The notes beneath the pieces are model-generated. The model saw only the letters and a list, made by a program, of their open reading frames with translations, searched no databases and was not told the origin of the DNA. 64,000 bases of DNA from Pseudoalteromonas rubra (GTDB lineage Bacteria; Pseudomonadota; Gammaproteobacteria; Enterobacterales; Alteromonadaceae), in NCBI RefSeq assembly GCF_005887115.1, contig NZ_PNCJ01000020.1:1-64000 (forward strand), given 5' to 3'. The position numbers and the translations under genes are program-made. Positions 50,745 through 60,485 of this stretch are shown here, in pieces (positions within the stretch are counted from its first letter, which is position 1; the number at the start of each line of letters is the position of its first letter).

Positions 50745-51578
50745 TCAAGTATTATCTGGGCATGCAGGTTGCTCGACAATTGCCTGCGCGGCATGCTGAG
50801 CAAGCACTCCTTGCAGGTCAGGTGACACCCCGTCCAGAATGCTGGTAGCTCCTTTATCTACTGATTCCCCGGTAATAATTTGTGTAAACACCAGCGCGCT
50901 TAGTAGTATACCCAAAGTGTCGGCATGATTGCCATCTGATGCATGTAGTGCTAATTCAGGCCTATTGGCTATCGTGCCGTACCAGGCTTTTGCAATAGGA
51001 GCCAGGCAGCTAGGCTCTGCATCGGCAATGTTTTTGTGAATATCATGAACATATTCGCCTTCCACTCTATTTCCACGTTGCGGGTGTTCAGGAAACAAAA
51101 TAGGCGTAGCGCCATGGGTTTTGGCCAGTGCTACCCACTGCTTGGTTGCCTCTGTAGAATAGCGCTTGGACATAGACTGGGAATATTTCTGACCCTGAAT
51201 TATCAAGTGTGTCCAGGGTACATCAGGCTGAGTAAAGCGCTTAACGACTTCATAATTCGCTATCAGATTGTCGGTGAAGCCAAACCCCAATAATTCAACA
51301 TTAACGGTCTTATCGGGCGCCATAAATTCAATCGTGCGCTTGAGAGTCGGGGCAAGACCACTAGAATGACTATTGCCCACCATGGCAATTTGGTAGTGCT
51401 CTACATCAGAGTTAATCGCCAAAGAAGCGGGTTTGATGTAGCTATTGACCAAATCAGCTGCGCTTTCTCCTGCCTGCCCCTTCGCAGCACTGTGTTGACT
51501 GTCACTATTGCCCCCACATGCCCCAAGTAATAGCACAGGCAATAACGAAAGACACAGCAATCCAGTATATTTATTCAT
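50745..51578 (-). CDS. SGNH-hydrolase-like lipoprotein
   Basis: A 277-aa protein; ATG 51578 with GGGAAG upstream gives a lipoprotein signal (LLPVLLLGACGG). The mature domain has MVGNSHSSGLAP (a GNSH block I with Ser), IIQGQKYSQSM, and ALHASDGNHADTLG carrying the Asp and His of block V. That fits an SGNH esterase or acetyl-hydrolase, perhaps acting on polysaccharide. It is on the same strand as the sucrose-type receptor gene but separated by about 240 bp. Confidence 0.7.
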   Translation of the reverse strand: MNKYTGLLCLSLLPVLLLGACGGNSDSQHSAAKGQAGESAADLVNSYIKPASLAINSDVEHYQIAMVGNSHSSGLAPTLKRTIEFMAPDKTVNVELLGFGFTDNLIANYEVVKRFTQPDVPWTHLIIQGQKYSQSMSKRYSTEATKQWVALAKTHGATPILFPEHPQRGNRVEGEYVHDIHKNIADAEPSCLAPIAKAWYGTIANRPELALHASDGNHADTLGILLSALVFTQIITGESVDKGATSILDGVSPDLQGVLAQHAAQAIVEQPACPDNT

Positions 51579-51732
51579 TTTTTTATACTTCCCTTTGGTT
51601 ATGCTGTCTACATAATGCCCACAAGACCAATATTTCGTCAACGCAATATTAATTTATAATCATCATTTCGTTAATTTAGATATCGATTTGTAAATATTAT
51701 CTAGCTACCTTCCAGCTAGCAGAGAACACAAT

Positions 51733-51754
51733 GGCAGTGTCTGCCGACACTGCC
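51733..51754 (-). terminator. hairpin after the TonB receptor gene
   Basis: GGCAGTGTC TGCC GACACTGCC: a perfect 9-bp stem with a 4-nt loop, about 68 bp after the receptor stop codon. No T run follows, so intrinsic termination is probable but not certain. Confidence 0.5.
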
Positions 51755-51821
51755 ACAGAGGTAGAAACCAAGCGATCTGCAGTCATAAATCTGCTTGGCA
51801 ATTTATCCTCCTTGCAAAGCA

Positions 51822-54218
51822 CTAGAATTGATAGTTGACGGTAAAGGAAGTTGTACGCCCGTTAATGGTGCGAGCTCTGATGATTCCAGACTCTGGAATG
51901 CTGCCTTCTTCCGCTTCTGTGATCCCTACTGCATTAAACAGGTTGTTGACGTTGAGCGATAAAGACAAGTCTTCGGTCATATCATAGCTGGCAAATGCAT
52001 TGACCTGAGTGTAGCCATCAAATTTCAGCGCGTTATTATCCTGTGCGTAAGCATCGGTTGAGCCAAGCAGGCTTAAACCCACTGCTCCTCGTGCCATGTT
52101 GTAACGCGCCATCAAAGAGTAAATAAAGTCCGCCTGGCGCCTTGGCGTATTGCCCACCACCTCAGGTGACAAAGCATCTTTGGCGATCTCGGCGTCCGTC
52201 CAGGTCAGGCTGCCTCTGAAATCAAAGGAGCCAACAAAGTACACCCCTTCAAGTTCAATGCCATGTGCTTCATATTCACGGTCAAAAAAGCGCTGGCTGG
52301 TGGCTTCAAAATTTTGCTCTTCGGTTTGAGCATAAAAAGCGGTGGCAAATAGACTGCCGTTTTCAAGCTGTTGCTTCAAACCAAATTCAAGCTGGGTTAC
52401 TTCGTCAATGGCGTCTTCCTTTGCCACACTGCCGTCTGCATTCACTTTGCCAAACAACAGACGATCGGCATTTGCTCTGGCTCCTTCACTGAAACGCCCA
52501 AACACCGCCCGCGTTGGACTCAACTGATAATTAGCACCGAGGGAGTAGCTGGTGTAATGCCAGTCGTAATCAACGAGTGACGGATTAGCCAAATCTATGC
52601 CCGCAACCTGCTCTTCAGGTTTTGAAATCGCGCCATCGGCATTCACATCCCGCTGCGATACCACAGCCCCCGCATAGGTGCCCGAGGCTTCACCTGAGTC
52701 ATAACGCACACTGGCATCGACGGTTAAATCGCCCACCTGCGAGGAAATCGCCAGATAAGGCGCGCGCGTTGAATAATCTGTATTGTAATTACGCTGACAA
52801 CAATTGCCCCAGGCAGGTGTCCCGTATGCGTACAAGCCATTGTCCGAAAAAGCCGTGCCATCGGCTGCAAAGACATCCAAAAGCGCTGCGTTTTGCCCTT
52901 TTAACTCCAGCAGATAAGAGTTCCACAACCAGGACATTTCAATGGCCTGCTCGGATGCAAAATAGCCAAAGGTTAAAGCGGTATCGCCCAGCTGTTTTGT
53001 CAGTTTAATGTCGTTGACCAGCGAGCCAAAGTCCTGCATCTCAACATCAAAAGTATGGATCCGCATCAGATTATCGTCGCTGAATTGACTGCCAGCGCTT
53101 GCACCATTGGCATATTTTAATGTCGCGCCCTCACCGGCGATGCTCTCGGCGATAGACTGGGCACTGCCCACTTCAGCCGGAAAAGGCGCATTAAACGTAC
53201 CTTTTACCTTGGCTACTCTAAACCGGTTTTCAATTTTCCAGTCGTTGCTCAGCTCAAAGCTGGCCTCAACGCCAACGCTGTCAACCTGAGGATGCATGCC
53301 ATCACGCATATCTGCGCGGCGCACTTCGTTGTTGGCGCCCAACCCCTGTGTTTGGGTAAACAAAACCGAATGCGGCGTATCTGACAATGCATCAAATCTC
53401 GGCAGTGAGTCGCCATTGGCATACATGGGCATAGGTAAGTAGCCGGTTGAGCGGTCATCCAGGTGCTTGAGGTAGACTCTGACATAGCCCGACTCAAATT
53501 CTTTGGTCAGATTGGCTTTAATCTGCCCGCCCTTGTTGCCGGTATAACCGGTATCACGCGGCCCTTCGCCTTGGCGCACAAATCCGCCGATATGGAATCG
53601 TACGGTGTCAGACAGATAGGTGCCAAATTCAAAGTCAGTTCTGAATTCGTCATAATCAAGACCCAGTGTCGTTGCAATGCTGCCCGATTCGCTGTCACCG
53701 GTCTTAGAAATAAAGTTGATGATCCCACCCGGCGCGTTACTGGCGGCAGTCGAAGCCGAGCCGCCTCGGATGGACTCAATTGATTGCACCGTGTTATCCA
53801 GGCGCATAAAAATATCTGCATTACCGAATGCAATATCGCCAAACTGTAATACGGGCAAGCCATCTTCTTGCAATTGCAGGAACTTGGCCCCACCGGCCGC
53901 AACCGGCAGTCCGCGTACGGCAATGTTTGCATTGCCCTCTCCCCCGGTTGACTCTGATCTCACCCCAGGTAACAAGCGAAATGCTTCGGCTGTGGTTCTG
54001 GGTGTTGCAACACTTATCTGCTGAGCAGAAATGCTACTGACAGACACGCTGGATGCCATCACGGTGCGCCTTTGTGGCACGCCTGTCACAATGATTTTTT
54101 CCAGCTCATTCTGAGCCTGTGCATTTGCTTGGTCCTGGCTCTGTTGTGCCCACACTGTGGGGCTAAGCGCCAGAGTCAGTGCACTGAGTGCAAACCAACC
54201 GGGAGTGTATGTTGTCAT
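51822..54218 (-). CDS. TonB-dependent outer-membrane receptor (sucrose-type locus)
   Basis: A 798-aa protein; ATG 54218 has GAGGCAC upstream. Signal peptide TPGWFALSALTLALSPTVWA, then a TonB-box-like LEKIIVTGV, the plug domain (TAEAFRLLPGVRSES...NANIAVRGLPV ... IESIRGGSASTAASNAPGGIINF) and a 22-strand barrel ending in TSFTVNYQF. Location in a locus with an MFS permease, a GH13 phosphorylase and a LacI regulator, plus a LacI-type operator in front, indicates sugar (probably sucrose) uptake rather than iron. Confidence 0.92.
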   Translation of the reverse strand: MTTYTPGWFALSALTLALSPTVWAQQSQDQANAQAQNELEKIIVTGVPQRRTVMASSVSVSSISAQQISVATPRTTAEAFRLLPGVRSESTGGEGNANIAVRGLPVAAGGAKFLQLQEDGLPVLQFGDIAFGNADIFMRLDNTVQSIESIRGGSASTAASNAPGGIINFISKTGDSESGSIATTLGLDYDEFRTDFEFGTYLSDTVRFHIGGFVRQGEGPRDTGYTGNKGGQIKANLTKEFESGYVRVYLKHLDDRSTGYLPMPMYANGDSLPRFDALSDTPHSVLFTQTQGLGANNEVRRADMRDGMHPQVDSVGVEASFELSNDWKIENRFRVAKVKGTFNAPFPAEVGSAQSIAESIAGEGATLKYANGASAGSQFSDDNLMRIHTFDVEMQDFGSLVNDIKLTKQLGDTALTFGYFASEQAIEMSWLWNSYLLELKGQNAALLDVFAADGTAFSDNGLYAYGTPAWGNCCQRNYNTDYSTRAPYLAISSQVGDLTVDASVRYDSGEASGTYAGAVVSQRDVNADGAISKPEEQVAGIDLANPSLVDYDWHYTSYSLGANYQLSPTRAVFGRFSEGARANADRLLFGKVNADGSVAKEDAIDEVTQLEFGLKQQLENGSLFATAFYAQTEEQNFEATSQRFFDREYEAHGIELEGVYFVGSFDFRGSLTWTDAEIAKDALSPEVVGNTPRRQADFIYSLMARYNMARGAVGLSLLGSTDAYAQDNNALKFDGYTQVNAFASYDMTEDLSLSLNVNNLFNAVGITEAEEGSIPESGIIRARTINGRTTSFTVNYQF

Positions 54219-54275
54219 AATGTGCCTCGTTGTTGTCAATTATATATTGCTGGCACCACACTATGTGGATTTAGA

Positions 54276-54293
54276 TACTTAATCGATTAAGTA
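54276..54293. promoter_or_regulatory. LacI-type operator in front of the TonB receptor gene
   Basis: Perfect 18-bp palindrome TACTTAATCGATTAAGTA, about 58 bp upstream of the receptor start codon. The central 16 bp ACTTAATCGATTAAGT is identical to the palindrome at 55706-55723. The CG centre and length are typical of LacI/GalR operators; the regulator is encoded at 57236-58279. Confidence 0.85.
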
Positions 54294-54387
54294 AGTTAGC
54301 AAATATTTGTCGCTTTGCAATCAAAAAATTACACACGACGGGTTTCTAGTTAGATAACGCTATGATTTAGTTTTAAAAGTATTTGAG

Positions 54388-55587
54388 CTAATGTGCGTTT
54401 GCCAGCCTCAGCTGGGCTGGGTTTTTCCAGTAGTTGTATGCCATCGCCAGCATCAGCAAAGCCGCAAATCCCATCGCCAGTGCAAACCCGTAGCGAATAT
54501 GACCAAAATAATCACTGACCATACCCATCAGCAAAGGCGCCAGGGCTGCAGACAACGCGGTAAAGAACAAAATCACGCCAGCGACCGAGCCATGCTGATG
54601 CTTATCGAAGCATGAGATCCCCTTCGAATTAAGTGTGGGGTATATCATCGACATAAAGAGCCCACTGAGTGGCAGCGCAATGACGGCAGCATTCACGCCA
54701 AACAAAAAGGTCAGCAGGTAACAAAGAAAAATGGCCGAGCTCAGCGCGAACATCACACTCTGCCAACTGAACAGGTTAAGCAGCCAGACAGCCATAAAGC
54801 GCCCCACCGCCCGCAATATAAAAAAGATGGTCAGTGCATAGGTTGCCAGCAGGCTCCAGCTCCCCTCGTAGGTTTTGAGTAAAGTCGGCATCCAGACATA
54901 AATGGCGACTTCCGTCGCAACATACAGCGCAATGGCAGCCGAAAAGCCTAGTGCATGTTTGTCCTTGAGCATCAGCAGGGTCTGCCTGAATCCACTACCT
55001 TGGCTAACCTGCTTAGCGGGCCGCTCAGGAAACTTCACAGCGAACGTGATTAAACACAAAACGCTGCATAAGCTCCCTGCCAGAATATAGAGGTAAACCC
55101 AGCTGACACCCGACGCCAGCATGTAGCTCACCGCGGCCGGCCCCACGATGGCGCCAACAGCAAAGAAGCCTTCGACCATGTTCATGGTCCGGGTGTGCGC
55201 CTGGCTGGTTGGCGTCAAATCGCCTAACAAAGCCAGTGCTGCGGTTTTGAACAGGCCGATCGCCAGGCCAATCACACTCATTAAGCACACAAAGGTGATA
55301 AAGGTTTCACCCATTGCAAAGCCAAAGCAGGCACCGGCAAAGAGCACAAAACCAAGAATGATGGTCGGCTTGTGGCCTATTTTATCGGCCAAAAAGCCCA
55401 GCAACAGACCACTGGCGGCAATCCAAATCATTGGCGCGTAATGAAACGCGCTCGCCTGTGTCATGGTTAACTGATAATCCCGGATCAGCTCGGGAATGAT
55501 CACGCCCACGGCGTCCGATGTCATGGCAAACATAAAAAACATCATGTATGTCAGCCAGCGTAATGCGCCTAAGTTGCTGCTTGTCAT
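54388..55587 (-). CDS. MFS sugar permease
   Basis: A 399-aa protein with about 12 transmembrane helices. The MFS loop 2-3 signature is GFLADKIGHKPTIIL (about residues 59-73). It begins MTSSNLGALRWLTYMMFFMFAMTSD. It probably carries the disaccharide across the inner membrane with protons. It is divergent from the phosphorylase gene, with a shared palindromic operator between them. Confidence 0.9.
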   Translation of the reverse strand: MTSSNLGALRWLTYMMFFMFAMTSDAVGVIIPELIRDYQLTMTQASAFHYAPMIWIAASGLLLGFLADKIGHKPTIILGFVLFAGACFGFAMGETFITFVCLMSVIGLAIGLFKTAALALLGDLTPTSQAHTRTMNMVEGFFAVGAIVGPAAVSYMLASGVSWVYLYILAGSLCSVLCLITFAVKFPERPAKQVSQGSGFRQTLLMLKDKHALGFSAAIALYVATEVAIYVWMPTLLKTYEGSWSLLATYALTIFFILRAVGRFMAVWLLNLFSWQSVMFALSSAIFLCYLLTFLFGVNAAVIALPLSGLFMSMIYPTLNSKGISCFDKHQHGSVAGVILFFTALSAALAPLLMGMVSDYFGHIRYGFALAMGFAALLMLAMAYNYWKNPAQLRLANAH

Positions 55588-55705
55588 AGTTATTACCTCT
55601 TAGGTATTGCGGCCAAGCCCGGTTAAGTTTAAAACTCAATCGCACTCTTGTGCCAATTTTCACGTAAATAGTACTTGAATATCTTGTCGTGCTGATTAAA
55701 GATAT

Positions 55706-55723
55706 AACTTAATCGATTAAGTT
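55706..55723. promoter_or_regulatory. LacI-type operator between permease and phosphorylase genes
   Basis: Perfect 18-bp palindrome AACTTAATCGATTAAGTT, 25 bp before the phosphorylase start and about 120 bp before the permease start on the other strand. It can repress both divergent genes and matches the site at 54276-54293. Confidence 0.85.
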
Positions 55724-55748
55724 TCAACAATGAGAATTGAACTGAACC

Positions 55749-57221
55749 ATGAAAAACCAAGTGCAACTGATAACCTACGCCGATCGCTTAAGCGGTGCAG
55801 GCCTGCCTGAACTCACTCAGCTGTTGGACGGCCCGTTAGCGGGATTGTTTGGCGGTGTCCATATTCTGCCGTTTTACTACCCGATTGACGGAAGTGATGC
55901 CGGATTCGATCCGATAGACCACAGTGAGGTTGATAAACGACTTGGCAACTGGGCAAGTGTGAAAGCACTTGGGGAGCGCTTTGAGGTGATGGCCGATTTA
56001 ATCGTCAATCATGCTTCGGCTCAGTCCCCAGAGTTTCAGGATGTGCTCAAACATGGCGAGCAGTCACCCTACTGGCCTTTGTTTTTAAAGGAGCACGATA
56101 TTTTTCCCGATGGGATCAGTGACGAACAAGCACACGCGATATTCAGACCCAGGCCAACCAGCTGTTTTACGCCTAAAAAGCTGCAAAGTGGTGAAACGGT
56201 CAACTTCTGGACCACGTTTACTGATAATCAGGTTGATATCAATGTTGAAACGCCCCAGGGCAAAGCGTATCTGGACAAAATTCTGACCTTGTTTGCGCAA
56301 AATAATGTCAAGATTATTCGCCTGGATGCGGCTGGCTATGCCATAAAACGCGCCGGAACAAGCTGCTTTATGACCCCGGAATCATTCGACTTTATCAACC
56401 AGCTATCGCGTCAGGCCAATGCGCTCGGTATGGAGACCATTGCCGAGATCCACAGCCATTATCAGACTCAAATTGACGTAGCATCGAAAGTAGACCGCGT
56501 CTACGACTTTGCTTTGCCACCGTTAATCTTACACGCTCTATTTAGCAATAATGCCGATCCCCTGCTTTGCTGGTTACAGCAATCGCCGCGTAATTGCCTG
56601 ACGGTACTCGATACTCATGACGGTATCGGCATTGTCGATGCGGGTCCGGATGGGGATAAGCCCGGTCTGCTCAATGCACAGCAAATCGATACTCTGGTAG
56701 AAACCATTCACAGCAATAGCCGGGGTGAGAGCAAGCAGGCAACCGGTGCCGCTGCCAGCAACGTTGATTTGTATCAGGTCAATTGCACCTACTATGATGC
56801 ACTGGGTCGCAATGATCTCGATTACCTGATAGCGCGCGCAATCCAGTTCTTTTCACCTGGCGTCCCGCAAGTTTATTACGGTGGCCTGCTGGCACTGCAC
56901 AATGATATGGCGCTGCTTGAAAACACCAACGTAGGTAGGGATATCAATCGCAGTTACCTCAATGAACAACAAGTTGAAGACGCGTTATCCAAACCCGTAG
57001 TCAGGGGCCTGTGCAAACTAATTGAATTACGAAACCAGAGCAGTGCATTCGATGGAGAGTTTGTTTTGTCAGGGTCAGAAGAAGCGCTCTCTTTGCAATG
57101 GTGCACTCAGGACGCCCGTGCAATACTCGACGTTAACCTGGCGACAAGAGCAGCGTTCATTACGTTCAAAGAGACGGACCTTACAAAGCACATCTGTCTG
57201 GCTGATTTACTCCAGGCTTAG
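55749..57221 (+). CDS. GH13_18 sucrose phosphorylase-like enzyme
   Basis: A 490-aa cytoplasmic enzyme that would split sucrose with phosphate to glucose-1-phosphate and fructose; the Pgm encoded at 205-1845 could use the product. The N-terminus QLITYADRLSGAG and HILPFYYPIDGSDAGFDPIDH are family signatures. Catalytic nucleophile D193 (IIRLDAAGYAIKRAGTS), acid/base E233 (ETIAEIHSHY) and a third Asp in DTHDGIG are all present. Glucosylglycerol or glucosylglycerate phosphorylases of the same subfamily cannot be excluded. Confidence 0.9.
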   Translation: MKNQVQLITYADRLSGAGLPELTQLLDGPLAGLFGGVHILPFYYPIDGSDAGFDPIDHSEVDKRLGNWASVKALGERFEVMADLIVNHASAQSPEFQDVLKHGEQSPYWPLFLKEHDIFPDGISDEQAHAIFRPRPTSCFTPKKLQSGETVNFWTTFTDNQVDINVETPQGKAYLDKILTLFAQNNVKIIRLDAAGYAIKRAGTSCFMTPESFDFINQLSRQANALGMETIAEIHSHYQTQIDVASKVDRVYDFALPPLILHALFSNNADPLLCWLQQSPRNCLTVLDTHDGIGIVDAGPDGDKPGLLNAQQIDTLVETIHSNSRGESKQATGAAASNVDLYQVNCTYYDALGRNDLDYLIARAIQFFSPGVPQVYYGGLLALHNDMALLENTNVGRDINRSYLNEQQVEDALSKPVVRGLCKLIELRNQSSAFDGEFVLSGSEEALSLQWCTQDARAILDVNLATRAAFITFKETDLTKHICLADLLQA

Positions 57222-57227
57222 TAATAC

Positions 57228-57252
57228 CTGGGCAGTCAGATTGACTGCCCAG
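57228..57252. terminator. shared terminator of convergent phosphorylase and LacI genes
   Basis: CTGGGCAGTCA GAT TGACTGCCCAG: an 11-bp perfect stem with a 3-nt loop right after the phosphorylase stop; it overlaps the last codons of the LacI gene on the other strand. Confidence 0.65.
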
Positions 57253-58279
57253 CTCTCAGTTCAAAGGGCAGGCGTATTTGCTGCTTTTCTTTGCGGATAA
57301 ACAAACTTGCCGCCTGTTCGCCCTTATTTTCGCTGTTTTGATGTATGGTGGTAATGGCAGGTTGAAACAGCTCTGCTTCATCTATGCCATCAAAGCCTAC
57401 GATCTTGAGCTCCCGTGGGATCTGGATCCCCTGAGCGAGCGCTTCACGGGCGGCGGCCAGCGCAATTAGATCACTCATACAAAGCAACACATTGGGCCTT
57501 GGCCGAATGGCTAACGCTTCTTTAGCGGCGATCCGCGCAAAACGCTCGCTGCTTTCCGGAATGTTCCAGATCCGGTCTTCAGGGAGTGTCACCTGGCATG
57601 CATCGAGCGCCTGTCGATATCCTGCCAAACGTTGGTGTGCGATTGAGGTATTGAGCTCAGGCAAGTGATGGTCATAAACCCGGCAGATAAGCTCAGTATC
57701 GAGTAGCCTCAGCCCCAGGATTGCCGCATCAGCCTGCTCAGACGGCGCATCGAACTGCATTAGTGCCGCTTTGGCTACTTCCCGGGCTGCACCTTGGTTG
57801 TCGATATTAACACTGGCCTGATCTTGCAGCTCAAAATCGACGGTCACCACCTGCTTGGTTACCGTTGCCAGCTGTTCAATTAATTTGGGGTTACGCGGAC
57901 GACCATAACAAATAAAGCCATCGACAAAATCGACTATGTTGTTAACGCTGTCGGTATTGCCTGAAAACAACAACAAATTGATCCCCTGTGGTTCAAGCAC
58001 TTTGGCAACACCGCGCATAAAGCTGCTCGCCACGGGGTCAGATACCATGTATTCAACGCTATCTGGTAAAACCAGGGCAACAATGTTAAACGTGCCCTTT
58101 CTTAACGAGCGCGCCGCTTTATTTGGACCAAAATAACCCAACGCCTTGCAGGCCGCCAGAATCTCCTCGCGCTTTTTGCTTGAGAGCTGATCGGGGCGGT
58201 TAAAGGCATTGGATACCGTAGCATTCGACACGCCAAGGTGGGCAGCAATGCTTTTAAGAGTCCATTTTTTTTCTGTCAT
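57236..58279 (-). CDS. LacI-family repressor of the sugar locus
   Basis: A 347-aa regulator. The HTH is WTLKSIAAHLGVSNATVSNAF and the hinge helix NKAARSLRKG (about residues 50-60). The effector domain resembles periplasmic sugar-binding proteins (FNIVALVLPDSVEYMV ... IVGFDGIDEAELFQP). It probably represses the receptor, permease and phosphorylase by binding the two palindromes and is released by the sugar or its product. Confidence 0.92.
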   Translation of the reverse strand: MTEKKWTLKSIAAHLGVSNATVSNAFNRPDQLSSKKREEILAACKALGYFGPNKAARSLRKGTFNIVALVLPDSVEYMVSDPVASSFMRGVAKVLEPQGINLLLFSGNTDSVNNIVDFVDGFICYGRPRNPKLIEQLATVTKQVVTVDFELQDQASVNIDNQGAAREVAKAALMQFDAPSEQADAAILGLRLLDTELICRVYDHHLPELNTSIAHQRLAGYRQALDACQVTLPEDRIWNIPESSERFARIAAKEALAIRPRPNVLLCMSDLIALAAAREALAQGIQIPRELKIVGFDGIDEAELFQPAITTIHQNSENKGEQAASLFIRKEKQQIRLPFELRAGQSI

Positions 58280-58307
58280 GGTTCGCTATACAATCTGATT
58301 AATAGGG

Positions 58308-58559
58308 TTACGCACCCGGATGGTCCGCATCGCAGGCTTCACTCATTTGCACGGTGGACAATTTGATCCGAGGGCCTCTGAGCAACCTCATCAGTCCTGC
58401 TACAAGCATGACTAAAGACATAAGTGCGAAAGGCATTACCAGCACATTAAAATGATACACCTTAATACAGTGAAAACAGCTCAATTGCGCACGGTCGAGT
58501 GCAAAAACCACCACTGCACACAAGACCCCGAGCACGATTAGCAGCTTAGTGAGTTTCAT
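58308..58559 (-). CDS. small two-helix membrane protein
   Basis: An 83-aa protein; ATG 58559 has AGGAGG at an ideal distance, so the longer frame is rejected. Two transmembrane helices: LLIVLGVLCAVVVFAL and VLVMPFALMSLVMLVAGLM, with a Cys pair between them (LSCFHCIKV). Function unknown. It lies 20 bp after the LysR gene. Confidence 0.65.
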   Translation of the reverse strand: MKLTKLLIVLGVLCAVVVFALDRAQLSCFHCIKVYHFNVLVMPFALMSLVMLVAGLMRLLRGPRIKLSTVQMSEACDADHPGA

Positions 58560-58578
58560 CGTGCCTCCTGATACCCGT

Positions 58579-59457
58579 TTACCTGCCATGCTTAGGCAAT
58601 CTCTCCCGTATACCCGCACTCAGCGCATCCATGCATACCTTGACTGCCATTGGGGTATGTTTGGAAAAGGGAGTGAGTAAATACACTGAATTTTCGGGCA
58701 AACTGGCGTGTGGCATTAGCCTCATTAAATCCGACAAATCATTATTCAAATAAAAATCCGGCACTAAGCCTATCCCAGCCCCAGCCCGAATGAGAGAAAC
58801 GGTACTATGAAATGCGTTTGTGATGCAACTAACCTGAGGAGTTAGTTGTATTTTTTCACCGCTTTGGCTGATTAACTGGTGCGTTACCTGTGCCCCTTCC
58901 CAGGCATTTGCAATGTAGGGAGCCTGTGTCAGTTCCTCGTTTAAAAAACGTGGATGTCCGCATAATACATCGCAGAACGTGCCCAGCCGCTGCTGCCTGA
59001 GCGTGCTGTCTTTCGAGGCACCAATGCGAATAGCAATATCGATGTTATGGGCCATCAAGTCCAGATGCTTATCATCACAGGTCAGTTTAACAACCACCTT
59101 AGGGTAGCACTGCATTAACTCTGACATGGCTGGTGCCAGCAAGGTATCAACCAGCGCATGCGGCGCGGTAATATGAACCTGGCCCTCTGGCTCCCCCTGC
59201 TGTGCTTGCACATCATCCCAGGCATCGGTTGCAATCTGGTTGAGTGCCTTACATGCCTCATAAAAGCGCTTTCCGGGCTCAGTCAGAGACTGTCGACGGG
59301 TTGTTCGTTTAACCAGGACCACACCGAGTTCTTGCTCCAGCGTTTTTAAATGCTGACTGACCACAGACTTTGACACACCCAGCCTGTCTGCTGCCGCAGA
59401 GATAGAACCCGCTTCAACGACATGGGCAAACAGCGACATTTTACCAAGTTGGTGCAT
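58579..59457 (-). CDS. LysR-family transcriptional regulator
   Basis: A 292-aa protein. HTH region: KMSLFAHVVEAGSISAAADRLGVSKSVVSQHLKTLEQELG, followed by the linker VVLVKRTTRRQSLTEPG. The effector domain contains VHITAPHALVDTLL and the usual two lobes. It is divergent from the SnoaL-like gene at 59566, which is a likely target. Confidence 0.92.
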   Translation of the reverse strand: MHQLGKMSLFAHVVEAGSISAAADRLGVSKSVVSQHLKTLEQELGVVLVKRTTRRQSLTEPGKRFYEACKALNQIATDAWDDVQAQQGEPEGQVHITAPHALVDTLLAPAMSELMQCYPKVVVKLTCDDKHLDLMAHNIDIAIRIGASKDSTLRQQRLGTFCDVLCGHPRFLNEELTQAPYIANAWEGAQVTHQLISQSGEKIQLTPQVSCITNAFHSTVSLIRAGAGIGLVPDFYLNNDLSDLMRLMPHASLPENSVYLLTPFSKHTPMAVKVCMDALSAGIRERLPKHGR

Positions 59458-59565
59458 TATTATTGTAAGCTTGAATTAAACAGTGTTTTTTATTATCTCT
59501 GTTTTTCACGTCAATTAATACCATTAAGCTTGCCTTACTGAAAACACCACAAGTGGAGTCATTAC

Positions 59566-59940
59566 ATGACACAACAACAAGAGCTGGATTTATGTAAAGC
59601 GGGCATTGCCGCGTGGCAGAACGCCTTTAATAACCAGGATGCACGTGGCTGCGCCGCACAATATGCCACACCCTGTATTATGCATGCGCGGCCCATTGGC
59701 GAGTTTGACGGGAGGGAAAACATTGAGGCATTCTGGCAGGGCATCATAGATCAGGGTTTCTGTGATGTTGCTTATACCGATGTGGTCTGGGAAAAACATC
59801 CTGAAGTTGGCTACCTGCTCAGTGCCAACTGGACGATGAACAAAGCGTTTGGCAAAATCCACGCTGAACACTGGGTGGTTGAGCAAGACGGCAAGGCCCG
59901 TCTGCAAAGTGATGATTTTGAGATCCTGGGTGAGCGTTGA
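59566..59940 (+). CDS. SnoaL/NTF2-like fold protein
   Basis: A 124-aa protein with GTGGAG upstream of the ATG. The fold is suggested by an N-terminal helix (LCKAGIAAWQNAFNNQDARGCAAQYA), a pro-loop, then FDGRENIEAFWQGIIDQG and beta strands to the end (KARLQSDDFEILGER). Such proteins act as isomerases, cyclases or dehydratases, or simply bind small molecules. It is divergent from the LysR gene. Confidence 0.75.
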   Translation: MTQQQELDLCKAGIAAWQNAFNNQDARGCAAQYATPCIMHARPIGEFDGRENIEAFWQGIIDQGFCDVAYTDVVWEKHPEVGYLLSANWTMNKAFGKIHAEHWVVEQDGKARLQSDDFEILGER

Positions 59941-59963
59941 GCCACCCAGGAAACCGCTCAAAG

Positions 59964-60350
59964 CTAAGCAAGCTCAGCTTGTGCTGCTTCTTTTGGGTTA
60001 GGACCGTATTCGTTGTCACCCGGCTTACTGTCCATTACATTAAACACAAGCAGCACCAGAGGGCCGACTAAGGGCACAAATGTTACCAGCAACCACCAAC
60101 CACTGTGGCCAATGTCGTGCAAACGGCGTACACCGACAGCAATACTTGGAAGGATAACGGCAAGTGCATACAAGCCACTTACAAGACCAACACCCGCTTC
60201 CTCAGAGTACAATCCCAGCATCATATCAATCAAACCCAGCACAATCATGAAGATGAGATTGCATAGCATAAACAGCCAATACTCTTTGCGTCTAGCTCGA
60301 CCCTTGAATTCCGTATAGTTTTTTAAAACAGATAGATAAATATCGAACAC
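59964..60350 (-). CDS. DUF805 membrane protein
   Basis: A 128-aa protein. The family hallmark FKGRARRKEYWLFML (about residues 14-28) and VRRLHDIGHSGWWLL (about 78-92) are clear. About four transmembrane helices. DUF805 proteins are widespread inner-membrane proteins of unknown function, often in stress-related contexts. Convergent with the SnoaL-like gene. Confidence 0.9.
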   Translation of the reverse strand: MFDIYLSVLKNYTEFKGRARRKEYWLFMLCNLIFMIVLGLIDMMLGLYSEEAGVGLVSGLYALAVILPSIAVGVRRLHDIGHSGWWLLVTFVPLVGPLVLLVFNVMDSKPGDNEYGPNPKEAAQAELA

Positions 60351-60485
60351 CGGCTTTTCTCCTTGTTAATTTTCCATACCACAATGGCATGGCCTCAGCA
60401 CTGTTAAACCACGCCGTTTAACAGAATAGACAAAATCTTTGTATTACAAAGTCAGCCTCGCGTGATGTAAAAAGCACACCATTCT

